A stretch of DNA of 64,000 nt from Brevipalpus yothersi (Eukaryota > Arthropoda > Arachnida > Trombidiformes > Tenuipalpidae), in contig QZCP01000679.1 of assembly GCA_003956705.1 (NCBI GenBank), positions 124,001 to 188,000 of the forward strand. The letters are read 5' to 3'. The position numbers and the translations under genes were made by a program. Each line of letters opens with the position of its first letter. Within the stretch, counting starts at the first letter, position 1. The notes under the pieces are model-generated. The model saw only the letters and a program-made list of their open reading frames with translations. It was not told where the DNA came from and ran no database searches. Shown one piece after another: positions 36,645 through 48,978 of this stretch.

Positions 36645-36992
36645 CTAGTCCAGATAGATTTTTTGTAACTTTTCCCGTACCAATTCATTGTCGCAGGTTA
36701 AACGATTGTGTCCACACTTGTTGGTCGATGAAGCACTAGCAACGAGTGCAGCGAAAATTTGAATATGCTCAGGATACATTTTATGCTTACAGTGAGGCAC
36801 ATTATCTTCAAGACAATCGAAAAGAACTGATAACACTGTCTTATCGATTTGTCTAACAGGCTCAGCAGCATACACTAAAGGATAAACAGCAGAGGAATTG
36901 TCGATCCTTAGAGGGTCTGTTCCGTTCAGCTCAATTGAATGAACAATCGAGAAGGTCAGAACAAAAGCAATTATTAACAATTTCATTCTCAT
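36645..36992 (-). CDS. Small secreted protein with four cysteines, unrecognised
   Basis: Single exon. From the ATG at 36992 it encodes 115 residues (MRMKLLIIAFVLTFSIVHS...). An upstream in-frame ATG at 37022 would add ten residues. The N-terminus is a good signal peptide. The mature part is about 95 residues with C-x7-C-x24-C-x6-C and a charged helical C-terminus (DNELVREKLQKIYLD). The FDCLEDNVPHC segment followed by two later cysteines is loosely reminiscent of insect chemosensory (OS-D) proteins. However, the spacing differs from their C-x6-C-x18-C-x2-C pattern, so I do not assign that family. It lies between SMG1 and the SLC35G array. Confidence 0.65.
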   Translation of the reverse strand: MRMKLLIIAFVLTFSIVHSIELNGTDPLRIDNSSAVYPLVYAAEPVRQIDKTVLSVLFDCLEDNVPHCKHKMYPEHIQIFAALVASASSTNKCGHNRLTCDNELVREKLQKIYLD

Positions 36993-37022
36993 TGAAAGAA
37001 GAAAAGAATCACTTAATATCAT

Positions 37023-37334
37023 CAAATGTGAAATTTTATTGTGTCAGACGATGAATGAATATATGAACAAAAAAATTGTCCCATCTTTGCACCAATAAAT
37101 CTACTCCTAGGCTGATGAACTAGGAAGGATGAGTAATTGTAAGTTGAAAGAACTATTAAGCTTTATATTTTTTCCGCTTCCGGTTAGAGAAACGACCAGG
37201 AAGCAACGATTATCATGATACTGAACTGAAGCTTGCAAAATACTGTTGCATCAAAAAGCTCAAAGCATTCTCTGACAGAGGAAATTCATAAATTAAAATG
37301 ATGACAGAGTTTAGGTTTTGTTGAAATGAATCAT
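37023..37334. other. Short gap between the small secreted gene and the SLC35G array
   Basis: Nothing coding is seen. The minus-strand AATAAA used by the first transporter appears to overlap its stop codon (GAATAAATG at about 37331-37339). Confidence 0.5.
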
Positions 37335-38843
37335 TTATTCAATAAGAAATGAAAACCAACGTCTTAGTGAGTGATCATGAGCAAGAGTAGGAAGAAATTT
37401 TCGAAAACTGGTGAGAAGAACAGCGGTGGTTACGAGTAAGGCACCGATCACAGTCCAAGTGTCAGGAATAACCTTAAAAAAGCATATTTGAAAGACGAAT
37501 GCCAAAACAAGATCACATGATGATTCCATCATGGCCACAATACTAGCCTCTTCTAGCTGTAGAGCCTTTGTGAACATCATTTGTCCATAGTAGCTAAAAA
37601 TTCCCACAGTCATCAGGAGCCATGGAATGGTAGCTGAATCTGGAATATGAAATCCATCCAGAAAATAGGTGATAATAGACATCTCGATGGCTGCTATCCA
37701 GCCTGTATTCCACATTATCACTGATTGGTGGACATTTTTTAGTTTTCGCAATGAAATTATAGTTAATGAATTTGAAAGTGCAGAGCCCAATCCACAGGCG
37801 AGTCCTACTAATTGTGTTATCACGTTGATGCTCTTCGTGTCTTCAGATGAATTGAATTGAGAGCCGAAAATTACGTCAAGTTTCGCTGTGAAACCGATTC
37901 CAACCAGCGTTGTGGCCAAGGCAATGGAGTGAAAAATTCCACAGGGCTCTTTGAGAAATAATCGGGCAAATACGCAAGCAAATACGGGAACACTCAGTGT
38001 AATGACGATAGCCTACATGATGATGATAGAACGAGTAAGAAAGAAAGAAACAGAGAAAAAGAGAGAAGAAAAATTGATATTAATTATCTCATAAAATTCA
38101 TGGCTAACTAGTTTTTCTTTCAATATCTCATTTTTGAGACATTCTCAATAGAAAGCATATCAATCATTGTCAAAATAATCGGAAGAACTCCTACGCTATT
38201 CTATTGGCTTTATAATGGTATGTTCATGTGTAGGATTTTGGAATCATCACACACAATCAGGAGCCAAAAAAGAAAAATATTTTTCTTCAATTGTAAATAA
38301 AATCAATTGTTATCACAATTCACACACAAAATTCAATCTATTCAAAAAATTCAAACTCACGTTTGCAAGAGGTAAAAGTCGAACGGTCACGTAGCGAAGA
38401 TACATTGCCGTCGCTCCGGTTATCGCTCGAAACACTATCCATTTTCGACTTTCTGGTGGGCCAAAAATTGTATGCATTTTGGTACCTCGAAGTGATGGTG
38501 TGGACAGAAGAACGGTACCAGCATATCTCATCAGTGCAAGTAGAGCTGGATTAACTCCAACCAAATGTTTAACAATCGATGCATTGAGACTGAAAAATAG
38601 AGCAGCCAAAGCGGTGAAAGCTATTCCTCGAAATGAAAACCAAATTGATATTACACTTGATAGAGAATCTTTTCGAATGATAATCGATGCACGACGACTA
38701 TGAATCGATTCTTTACGTTTAACATCATCGCCTATCATCACCACACTTTCGTCCACTGAATGTGGCTCAATATTTGGTATTGTTTCACAAATCACAACAT
38801 GATGACCCTCCTTGGGCTTTAAACTTTTACTATCTTCGGTCAT
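37335..38843 (-). CDS. SLC35G-type EamA transporter, array copy 1
   Basis: Multi-pass member of the drug/metabolite transporter (EamA) superfamily, closest in layout to SLC35G. The substrate is unknown. Two exons, 38361-38843 and 37335-38012, give 386 residues. A hydrophilic N-terminus of about 65 residues includes SRRASIIIRKDS and precedes about ten hydrophobic segments. Array-wide motifs are SFRGI (start of the first EamA half), FGPPESR, TGATAMYLRYVTVRLLPLAN immediately before the intron, then AIVITLSVPVFACVFARLFL. The second half carries SYYGQMMFTKALQLEEASIV and ends with LRRWFSFLIE. The intron falls exactly after LPLAN in phase 0, as in the other five copies. Confidence 0.88.
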
Positions 38844-40074
38844 GATATTTTTTCTGTTCCGCTAGGAATTAATGTTAATTTTATTTCTTTTCCCCGTTAA
38901 AATCACTTGAAAACTTGAAATTTAAGGCAGAATACTCTCAATCTGAAAGAAAATCGTTCATCATCACCGATCTTCTTTCGACTTTATAGTGACATGAAAA
39001 TTTTTCACTCATCATTATAATATTTACAAGTTAGACACACACGCACACAGACACAATTATGAATGATTTATGAATGAATGATTTAATTTTCCACACAAAA
39101 ATGATGAATGAAACAAATAATAAACAAATTATTACAAAGCCTACGGGATATTGGGCATAAAATTTGAAGCAACCCCTCCATCATATCATTATCCACAATA
39201 ATTTCCCTCTCTCTTTTCCACTTGTCTATGGCAGTTCTTCTCAAATGATGATGATTCTGGTTATTCATGTGATCAAGTGAGGAATGTTATTTCTTATTTT
39301 TTTTTTCTTCTTCTTCTTCTTCTCTTTTCTCGAGTGGCTGAACGGGTTTGCTTCAGTAGAAGTATCTCCACTTTTCCAATTAATTCAATTCGTCAGTAGG
39401 TGATTCGAAAAAGAGATAGATAGAGATAGAAAGTAAGTAAGTAAGTGTGTGTGTATGAAAAAGTTTCTCAAGAACAATCCGACACATGAAGGTGAAGCCT
39501 TTCCTTACTCATTTACTTTGATCATCATCATGCCCAGTGGGCGTTCGATGAGTGCCCAAGAGTAGAGTATTGATCAAAAAATCAATCGCTTCCAGGCATA
39601 TACACACACACACATTGGAGAGATAGAAAAATTTTTCAAAAAATACTGATGAGACACACTACATGTTTCGTTACTTTCGTCTGATGTGATGATGATGATT
39701 TCATAGACACTTGCCACTACGTAATCAAATTAATAAGTTGATAATGATGAAGATAAGAGAAGAGAGAAAATTTTTTCTTTCTCTCTCTCTCTTCTCAAAA
39801 TTTTCATGCTCTCTTGCCGTTCTGATGATATATAAAAAATTTATCCTTCGATTTTACAAGTGAGTATGAATGTGTGTTCAAATGTGTGTGTGTGTGTGTG
39901 TGTGTGTACAAGAGAAATGAAATTTATTGTAACTATATTTACATTTATTAAATATATGAACAAAATAAAATAAAATGGTAATCAACCTGAAACGTGTGAT
40001 GTGTGCATATGTTTAACGCTCAATTAACACAATCATACACATACAAACTTCGTTCTTTCAATTTAATATCATCA
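38844..40074. other. Intergenic region between SLC35G copies 1 and 2
   Basis: AT-rich with CT, TG and GATA short repeats, including a (GT)n run at about 39885-39907. No additional or decayed transporter copy is recognisable. Confidence 0.6.
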
Positions 40075-41411
40075 TCAAATGAGAAAATTAAGAGCTTGTC
40101 TTAAAGGCTTATCTTTTGATAATGTGATCAAATATTTACGTACTGCCGTCAAAAGAACACCTGATAGTACCAATAGTGAGCCAAATATTGTTAATCCATC
40201 AGGATAATGATCAAAAAATAATATCTGATAGGCGAATGCCAATATAAGATCACATGAAGATTTGAACATGGAAACAACACCAGCCTCTTCCACCTGTAAT
40301 GCTTTGGTGAGCATCATTTGGCCGAAAAAACTTGTCACACCAACTGCCATCAAGAACCATGGTGCTGGGCCACATTCTGGTAGATGATAGGCATCAGTGA
40401 AATATGCAATAGCCGTCTGTGATGATAATAAAAAACAATCGTAAGATCATTATTATCCAAATGATTGGGTCAATTCAGTTAACTTACCATCTCGATCAGG
40501 GCAATCCATGAAGTATTAAAAAGAGTCACAGAGTGGTGAACGTCTTTCAATTTTCTCAACAAAATAACGGTCAAAGAGCCGATCATGGAAGCGATAATAC
40601 CACAGCTCATTCCGATCATCAAAGAATTTCGATCATCATTCTCTTGACTCACTTTACTAGGAATTGCATGAGGATTTACCCCAAAAAGTATGATATGCCA
40701 TTGGGTTGTTAAAGCAATACCGATCACTGTAACGGTAAATGTGAGCACACGACCCAGGCCACATGATTCTCTGAGTATAAAGACCGAAAAAAATGAGACA
40801 AATGCTGGTGTTGTGAGTTTTATCACAGTTGCCTATGGAAGAGAAGATAGAAAAAGTCCCGTTAAAAGAGTCACCACTTCAAATCAGATATACACGCACA
40901 AACTAATTAATAAGTTAATTTGAAACGATATGATTACATTTGACAGTGGCAGAAGCTTGAGGGCAACAAAACGTAGATAAAGTGCTGTGGCACCGGTCAA
41001 TGCTCGAAGAAAAACACATATACGAGAATCAGGAGGCCCAAAAATGCTGTCAATATTGACCTCGGGAATAGCTGCAATGGCCAGTATTCCCGTTTCAGCG
41101 AAACGTATTGATGCGATCAAAGCTGGATCAATACCGGTCAATCGTTTGACAATCAATGAATTGATTGAAAATAGTAGAGATGATATGAAAGCATAAAAAA
41201 CGCCTCGAAATTGTTTCCATATTGTTGTGGCAGCGACGATAGAACCTTTCCGTAAGGTTTGAACGGCTATGGATGCCCGATGGGCAAAAGACATACGTTT
41301 GGGCATTTCATTTTCGCCAATACTTCCTTCCAATGTGGGAATAGAGTCAGTTACACTCGTTTTCGATGGCACATTGAAAATTACCGAATGATTACGTTTA
41401 ACTTCTCTCAT
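40075..41411 (-). CDS. SLC35G-type EamA transporter, array copy 2 (extra intron)
   Basis: Three exons, 40938-41411, 40488-40832 and 40075-40416, encode 386 residues. The first intron is at the array-conserved site (LLPLSN, then ATVIKL). A second intron follows WIALIEM and is absent from the other five copies. N-terminal AHRASIAVQTLRKGS is followed by FRGVFYAF, FGPPDSR, TGATALYLRF and SFFGQMMLTKALQVEEAGVV. The second half is the most diverged of the array at its start: FVSFFSVFILRESCGLGRVL replaces the usual FVCVFARIFLKE. Confidence 0.88.
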
Positions 41412-42932
41412 TGTATTCGAATACGGTCAGATGAGAAAAAGAAAAAGAATGTTCAACTCTAAATTCTATTTTTACTTCTAATATTCCTTTTCTTTGGGTC
41501 AATTCGAAATAGAAAATGAACGAAATAAAATTGGAATGATTGAATATGGATATATGAAAAACTCAATTCATGCGAATTTAGTGAAGAAAAGTGATTGAAG
41601 AAAGAACGTGTGAATAGAGTATGTATTATAGATGTTAAATTAGCTCAAGTTTTTTTTTGAATTCAAGTTTGAGTATGGATTCTGCTCCCAATAAAAATCC
41701 CCGATCACGATTGTGTATTGTTCTTTGATTAAGTAAATTCACATAGGCAAAGAAGGAGAAAGAGAGAAAGAGAGTGGGAAAGAGAGAGAGAGAGAGAGTG
41801 AATATCTTTGAAACTGTGTAACACTCTTGGGAAACAATCAATTTTTCTCGCTAAAAAAAATCGTTCTTTCAACACGATTTCTGACCAAAATCGTTATATT
41901 ATTATTGTAAATCGTTATGATTTATGTTGAGTCACTAGTTTGTCTATTCATTCGAAAAAATATATGCATTTGATTTACTGATTCAGAATTATTTTCTCAT
42001 AACTGTTGCCAACTCGAATATTTCCTTGGAACACTTAAAAAAGATAAATCAAGAGTACATCGCTTTTCTCTCCTCTAAAATCAACAGTTTTTCAAATTGA
42101 CCTTCATTTCTTCCGTTGAGTCGAGAATTTGTGGTGAAATTTTTCTCAGGGACAATTGATAAAGTCTTTGACATATTGATTCTAGTGCACAAGTATCCAC
42201 TAGATATGATCACATTTCATTTTCTCTTAACTTTTCATTGCCTGAGCTCTATTGAGAGTGTTACGTGTGTTTGGCAATCTTTTATACATTGCATTAGATT
42301 TTTTGTCATTTTTTATCAGGTAAAATAAAGTCCAAGCGAAAATGATATCGTCTTTTTTTCTCCGTGGATTCTTTTCTCGATAATCATACCAGTATTCGAT
42401 ATTTGATACAATTTTTGGAATTTATTGAATAGGAAACAAATTCAATAAATTCCAGAGATCCTAATAGTCACTCCATCTTGTTCATAAGTTCACACATTCT
42501 TGGAAACTGATAATTGATTCAACCATGTTTTTAAACATGGGAAAATGATTAAAACCTACTTTTTGGTTACCAGGCGAAAAAAGTTGTTTTTATACCATAG
42601 TTTAAATGAACTTGCCATTCTATTAGAGTTTTGATGGATGAGAGAATCAATACAAAGCCACTTTTTGAAGTTTTTAACAAAAGAGATCGATAACTTCCAA
42701 AAATAACGGTGAAGAATAAAAAATTTTTTCTGGAAAAAATGAAGAATTTAATTCACTTCCAATGAAAAAGTGGTAGTGAAAGATCTGAAAAAAACTATCT
42801 CTATTAAAATTTAGTACATTAATGACAAAGATTCAAAATCTAGTCAGAAATTAGCCTTCAATAAGCTTGACAAGCCTTTAACCCCAATGCAACGATGATA
42901 TTTTACAAATCGAATGATTTTTTTTGCCAAGT
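41412..42932. other. Intergenic region between SLC35G copies 2 and 3
   Basis: About 1.5 kb AT-rich, with a GA-rich tract at 41757-41800. No gene, RNA or decayed transporter copy is seen. Confidence 0.6.
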
Positions 42933-44210
42933 TTATTTGAGAATAAAATCAAAATAGCGTCTCAAGATGTGATCAGGTGGCAGAGTGATGATATATTTGC
43001 GGAAACTTGTGAATAGAACGGCTGATGATACCAGAACTGATCCAATTATGGTGCAGAGATCAGGAATTTTTTGGAATAGACAAATTTGAAAGATGAATGC
43101 TAAAACTAGATCACATGATGACTTGAACATGGCCACAATTCCAGCCTCTTCCACCTGTAATGCCTTGGTGAACATTATTTGAGCATAATAACTAAAGACG
43201 CCGATTAACATCAACAGCCATGGTGAAGCACCTCCTTCGGGAAGGGAATATCCATCCATGAAATATGTGATAACTGCCATCTCGATTGAGGCAACCCAAG
43301 CAAAATTGAATAAAACCACTGAATGATGGACATCTTTCAATTTTCGAAGAACAATAAATGTTAAGGAGCCAACAATGGCCGCAGCCAGGCCACAAACAAG
43401 ACCCATTAATTGAGTTGATCCGTTGGGCATATTCTCAAAATCACCTTCAAATGAGGTGCCAAAAATTGCATCAAGTTTGGCCGTGAAGCCGATCCCAATT
43501 AGCGTAATTGTTAAAGCAATTATGTGAAATATGCCACAAGCTTCTTTGAGAAATATATGAGCGAAAACACAAACAAAAACGGGAACACTTTGAGTTATAA
43601 CGGTTGCCTAAAGTTTTGAAAAATTTTGGACACAAGTTAAAATAGGTAAAATTTGAAGATGAAGGAAAAAGAGAGTTCTTAATTGATAGAAAATCGTACT
43701 TACATTCGCCAGTGGCAGCAATTGAATTGTCATATATCGTAAATATAAAGATGTGGCTCCTGTGAAGCCTCTTAGGATTACCCAGATTCGACAATTTGGT
43801 GGACCAATAATACTGTCAATTTTCATTTCTTGGAAAGTTGCAATCGAAAGTATAATTATTTCACCAAAACGGAAAAGAGCAATCAAAGCTGGATTGATAC
43901 CAGTGAGATGTTTAACGATTGTGGCGTTAATTGAGAAAAGTAGGGATGCACAAGCGGCAAAAATTATGCCCCGGAACGATGTCCAAAATCCGATTGCAAC
44001 CATTTTTGATTCCCTATGGATTTGGAGAACTCGAGTTGAGGCTCGTCTAATGTAGCTGTTGATTTGATTCGAGCTCAAATTGTGTTCTTTATCGGATGAA
44101 ATTTTCGATGGAATATCTTCAATCGATTTGGACTTAATTGATGAAGATTCATCTTCGATGAGAGTTTCAATTATAACTATCTGGGATTTTGGGATAGAAT
44201 TTTCCATCAT
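42933..44210 (-). CDS. SLC35G-type EamA transporter, array copy 3
   Basis: Two exons, 43704-44210 and 42933-43607, encode 393 residues. I start at the ATG at 44210 (MMENSIPKSQ); the frame is open further upstream but has no ATG there. Motifs are YIRRASTRVLQIHRES, SFRGIIFAA, IIGPPNCRIW, TGATSLYLRYMTIQLLPLAN at the conserved splice, ATVITQSVPVFVCVFAHIFL, ASIEMAVITYFMDGYSLPE and KALQVEEAGIVAMFKSSCDL. It is closest to copies 1 and 6 in the second half. The stop codon appears to overlap an AATAAA signal (CTCAAATAAAC). Confidence 0.88.
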
Positions 44211-45345
44211 GAAAATTGAACAGAAGCTTTCGAGATCATGAAATTCGAAGCGAAACTTATATTTACCAGAAAATACAAAACTGACTAAAGAAGCTTTAAC
44301 CAAGAATTGATCGGCTTTTTATTGGTTTTAATTGCTTCCAAAAATGACAGGTTTTTGTTTTGTTCTGACACTTCCAATCAATTTTCCTAGGAAAAAGAAT
44401 CCTTTCCATCTTGCCTAACATTCAATTGCTTTTGTTTGTTTGTAGTTATTGCTATCTCCCAGGTTCTGACGAATATTGAAATCATACTGATATTTGTTCA
44501 GTCACGGAATGGGGAATGCTTCAAGTAAACTGAGTCAGTCCAAAAAGTTTGAAAAGTCATTCAACGAAATTCAATGTAACCATATTAACTGGTCATGAGA
44601 CATGATGAGAAATTTTTCTCTGGATGGTCCGCAAACTTTTTTTTGATAGCTTTTCAATTAAAGTGAAAACGGTTGAAGTTCATTAGACTTTGAGGTAGTA
44701 GAACAAAGAAAATGAGCTTTCACTCGCTTTATGAATGAATCCTTTCATCACTTCCAAGTTAATGAATTTCTTTCTTCCAAGGATAATGAGCTCATGTTGT
44801 GTGATGAAAAACCTTATCCAAGCAATAATTTGAATATTCTGCTGAATCCAAGAAAATTTACCAATCATCGAGAGATCAAAAGCATATTTCATCAGCAGTT
44901 CACTCAGAAATCTCATCAACTTTCAGATACATGCTTCTTCAAAGTTGAGAATCAGAACAATAAGATGGAAAACTTTGAGGAAATGCTCTAACTTTTCGAA
45001 AATATGTTTTCAATAGGTGAAAGTTGTGGAATGCTTTACATTGTGAAGGGAATAAGAATATCGCTTAATTGGAGGAGCTCTATTTCTTGAACTAGTATCG
45101 TTAAACTTTCTACATACAAGACGAAGGCTTAAGCTTTAAATTGTCATTTACAGTGCATTCTTTGATGGAAGTTGTCATGAAAGTCTAAGAGATAGATATA
45201 TTTCAGTGTTCCTATTGGGAATGAGATGTGAATTCAACGCAAATTCGGTCAGTCTGATATAATTCGATTTTCAATTTTTTTCGAGAATACTCCTAAATAG
45301 TTAAATAAATAAGTTCACAATGATTTTTAAGTAAAAAACGGACTA
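44211..45345. other. Intergenic region between SLC35G copies 3 and 4
   Basis: AT-rich. Open frames 44731-44991 (plus) and 44683-44919 (minus) overlap each other and have no recognisable motif. No further transporter copy is visible. Confidence 0.55.
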
Positions 45346-46681
45346 TTATTTAATGATTAGAGCAAACCAATGTCTCAAATAATGATCAAGAGGTAAGGTC
45401 AATATATATTTTCTCAAGTTAACTAGAACCACAGCACTTGACACCAGAAAAGCTCCGATAAATGTGGCGGTATCAGGGGCATGTTCAAATACCGTTATTT
45501 GTAAAATGAATGCAAGAATAATGTCCAGGGCTGCTCTTGTGACACTGATGGTAGAAGCTTCTTCGTATTGGAGTGCTTTGGTCAACATCATTTGGCCGAA
45601 GAAGCTGAACACTCCAAGAAGTACCAATAACCATGGATCATATCCACATTCTGGTAATTTGAAGCTACTCGTCGAATAGGTAATACAGATCATAAAAATT
45701 GAGGAAACCCATGACAAATTGAACAAAACCACGGTATGATTGATATTTTTCAATCTTCTTAAAACAATTATCGATAGTGAGCAGGTAATGGCTCCAGTGA
45801 GCCCACACAAAAGTCCGAGACCTTTTTGCTTATGCTCATAGTCTGCTTCTTCATCACTGATGAGGGACCAAAAAATTTGATCAATTTTAACAGTGAATCC
45901 AATACCAACAATGGTGACCGATACAGCGAGAAAATGGAATGCTTTGAAGGGTTCTTTGAGAAAAATTCGAGCAAATATGCACACAAAAATAAGGTAACTC
46001 AAACTGATTGTTATGGCCTGTGGAAAAATTGAAGATTGATTGTCATTAGAACTTAAAGAGAAAAATTTCTTACAAACTTACATTCGCGAGTGGTAAGTAA
46101 TGAAGAGATTTGTAACGAAGATACCATGTTAAGGCTCCAGTTAATCCTCTCAAAATCAGCCAAAATCGATCTTCAGGTGGACCAAAAGCATTTTCACTGG
46201 TACTGGACAGTGCAATCATGGAAAAAAGTCCTATTTCTAGGAATTGGATGAGTGCTATGAAGGCAGGATCAATTCGACTTAAACCTTTGACAATTGTTGC
46301 GTCCACAGCGAAAAACAGTGCACACAGAGAGGCATAAAAAATACCTCGAAATGATTTCCATGCTGAAAGAACAACCACAACAGACTGTTTTCGAACACTT
46401 TGCATCATAACGGATGCTCTTCGGACGAAGGCAGAACTTTTCTTTCGAACATAGGAATCCATTGATCTTAAGGATATATTACTGACGGATGGACGCGTTT
46501 TTTGGCTTTCTCTTCTCATCGGCTTCATTGGTGCTCCATCATCTATGGAAGTTTTGATCCTTCTCGGAATCTCTTCATCATCTTTCACCGTTTCAACAAT
46601 TATTACTGGTCCCAAATTTCCCGTATGGATCACACCATCCTCACCTCCTGGGGACATGGACACTCTTCGAATATTATTCAT
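45346..46681 (-). CDS. SLC35G-type EamA transporter, array copy 4
   Basis: Two exons, 46082-46681 and 45346-46017, encode 423 residues. The N-terminus (MNNIRRVSMSPGGEDGVIHT, then GPVIIVETVK) closely resembles copy 5, defining a second subgroup of the array. Other motifs are AFVRRASVMMQSVRKQS, SFRGIFYAS, FGPPEDRFW, LTWYLRYKSLHYLPLAN at the conserved splice, AITISLSYLIFVCIFARIFL, SFFGQMMLTKALQYEEASTI and RAALDIILAF. It ends HYLRHWFALIIK. Confidence 0.88.
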
Positions 46682-47666
46682 GGGGGTATTCCAAATTTGG
46701 ACAACAAATATCCTTCCAATAAGACACTCGATCGAATTTTTAGATTCTAAGCCACTGTAAAAATCATGAGTGATAAAGATTGAAATGGAAAACCTACATT
46801 CTCATCGGGCACCCTTTCGAATGAGTTGTGATCTTTGTAAATCAAATCATGGGCTCAAACTATTTGACAGTGACAGATGAGTGGCTAATTTATATCAACT
46901 CATCAAATATTCCCAGGATTTTTTTTCTCTCTATGAATCAGATTGACAAACTCCCATCTCGCTCTCGAGGTCTGATCTCAATATGATATGCCTTATGATA
47001 TTTACAGGAACGGAGCAAATCTAGGGATGAGTCATTGATTTTTCGAAAATTATTTTAATTTAATTATCTTAATTTATTTTAAGATAAATGGGCTGAATAG
47101 GCCAATTTTTTCCTTATCTAGCATGGTCAGAAGAAATGAAAAAAATAGGTGAATTGATTTTATCTAAAACACATGATTCAGAAAAGATCAATTTCAATTC
47201 CGATTCTCCTTCATGACATTTTCCTGATTAAACATCTATCTGTAAAATTTCAATCTTATCAGTCCTATTCGTGTTTTAATCAGAAACATTTTCTCATGAT
47301 AATCTCGTGATAAATCCGAGATTGAATTGAGATATAATGGATCTTCACACATTAATCTAAGATTTTTAATCTATCGAAAACCTTTATCAAATTGTTTTTC
47401 AATGATACAATTTTTATTTTGACCTTCAAGTATAAATATAGTGTTTGGTGTGCTGTTGATAATAACAAATCGAGACACAAAGAGAATCGAACAGAAGGAG
47501 AGTTGCATTTGAGAAGCTGTCATCATTCGCTGATCAATTGATTTCCCAACAAGCTCTGAAAGTTGGAATGATTAAAAAATTGAGAATGTGTTGACAGGTT
47601 GATGGCTTTATTTGTGGTGAGTGAAATCATTTGATGAGGATGGGGAATTTATTCAAATAAATATAA
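46682..47666. other. Intergenic region between SLC35G copies 4 and 5
   Basis: About 1 kb AT-rich. No gene or RNA is recognised. Confidence 0.55.
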
Positions 47667-48978
47667 TCATATAATCACAGAAAACCAGTGCCTCAGAGTA
47701 TGATCCTCAGGCAAACTTGACAAATATATTCTCAAGTTAACCAGAACGATGGTCATAGATACAAATATAGCTCCAATAATTGTGTACAAATCAGGCATAT
47801 TATGGAAAATCATGGTTTGAAATAAGAATGCAAACATTATATCGGATGCTGCTCGAGTTACACCTATTGTGGATGCCTCTTGATACTGAAGTGCTTTGGT
47901 CAACATGATTTGTCCAAAAAAGCTTGCCAATACAATTGCAACCAGCAACCAGGGATCAAAAGGTGACTGTGGAAGATGTAAATTGTTTGTAGAATAAGCA
48001 ATCATGAGCAATATGATGGTAGAAACCCATGACAAATTGAATGTAATCACAAATTGATCAGAATGCTTCAATTTTCGTAAAACTATGATTGACATCGCAC
48101 TAAAAATGGCACTACCAAGGCCGAAAATTAGACCAAGACCTTTCTGTTCTTGTTCATGTCTCACTTGGAGATTTTCTGTGAATGACATGATAATTTTATC
48201 CAGTCTGATCGAAAATCCAATACCAATTATCGTCAAAATCAGTCCAATTAAGTGGAACTTTGTGAATGGTTCTTTAAGAAAAAATCGAGCAAATATGGAG
48301 ACAAAAATGAGAGAACTCAAACTAATAATCACAGCCTAATAAAAAAAAGAAAATTATCAATATAAGTGAAAAATTAGTTCTTGATCTACTTCTTACATTT
48401 GTAAGTGGTAAGTAACTGAGTGATTTATATCGAAGATACCATGTTAAACATCCTGTTATTCCTCGCAAAATGAGCCATGGTCGATCTTCAGCGTTTCCGA
48501 AGATAGATTCCTTTGAATTTATCAGAGCAACGAATGATAAAATTCCTATTCCAACGAATTGAACCAATGCCATGAAAGACGAGTCAACCTGCTTTAAACT
48601 TTTGACAATTGTCGAGCCAATGGCGAAGAAGAGTGCAGCTAAAACTATGAAAAAAATTCCTCTAAACGAATTCCATGCTGATGAAATAAGCTCGTTTGAT
48701 TTATTTTTCACAGATTCTTGGGCAGGACAAACGGAAGTTAAGCTTCTTTGACTTCTCCGGAAGTCTACTGATCGAACCGATACATTACCAATCGAGAAAC
48801 GAGTCCCATTATTTTGTCCACCAGTCAGCTGTCCATCAGAATCAGGGCTGAGAAGCTTTGGATTATCTTTTTTCACGGTTTCCACAATTATAACTGGATC
48901 AAGACTTCCAACTTTCTCATTAGTATGAACAACAATGTCCTCAGCTGCTGATACAAGTGAAACCCTTCTACTATTCAT
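47667..48978 (-). CDS. SLC35G-type EamA transporter, array copy 5
   Basis: Two exons, 48397-48978 and 47667-48335, encode 416 residues. It is the sister of copy 4 (MNSRRVSLVSAAEDIVVHT...DPVIIVETVK). It is the only copy in which FGPPE is changed (FGNAEDRPW) and in which the RRAS motif before the first membrane segment is lost or altered (DFRRSQRS). Otherwise it has SFRGIFFIV, LTWYLRYKSLSYLPLTN at the splice, AVIISLSSLIFVSIFARFFL and SFFGQIMLTKALQYQEASTI. The reading frame is intact. Confidence 0.88.

Noticed and set aside
36645..36992. Assignment of the small secreted protein to the OS-D chemosensory family
   Set aside because: Cysteine spacing (7, 24, 6) does not match the family pattern (6, 18, 2), so it was left unassigned.
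44683..44991. Overlapping plus and minus frames of about 80 codons between array copies 3 and 4
   Set aside because: They are mutual shadows in AT-rich DNA with no EamA signature, so not a decayed seventh transporter.
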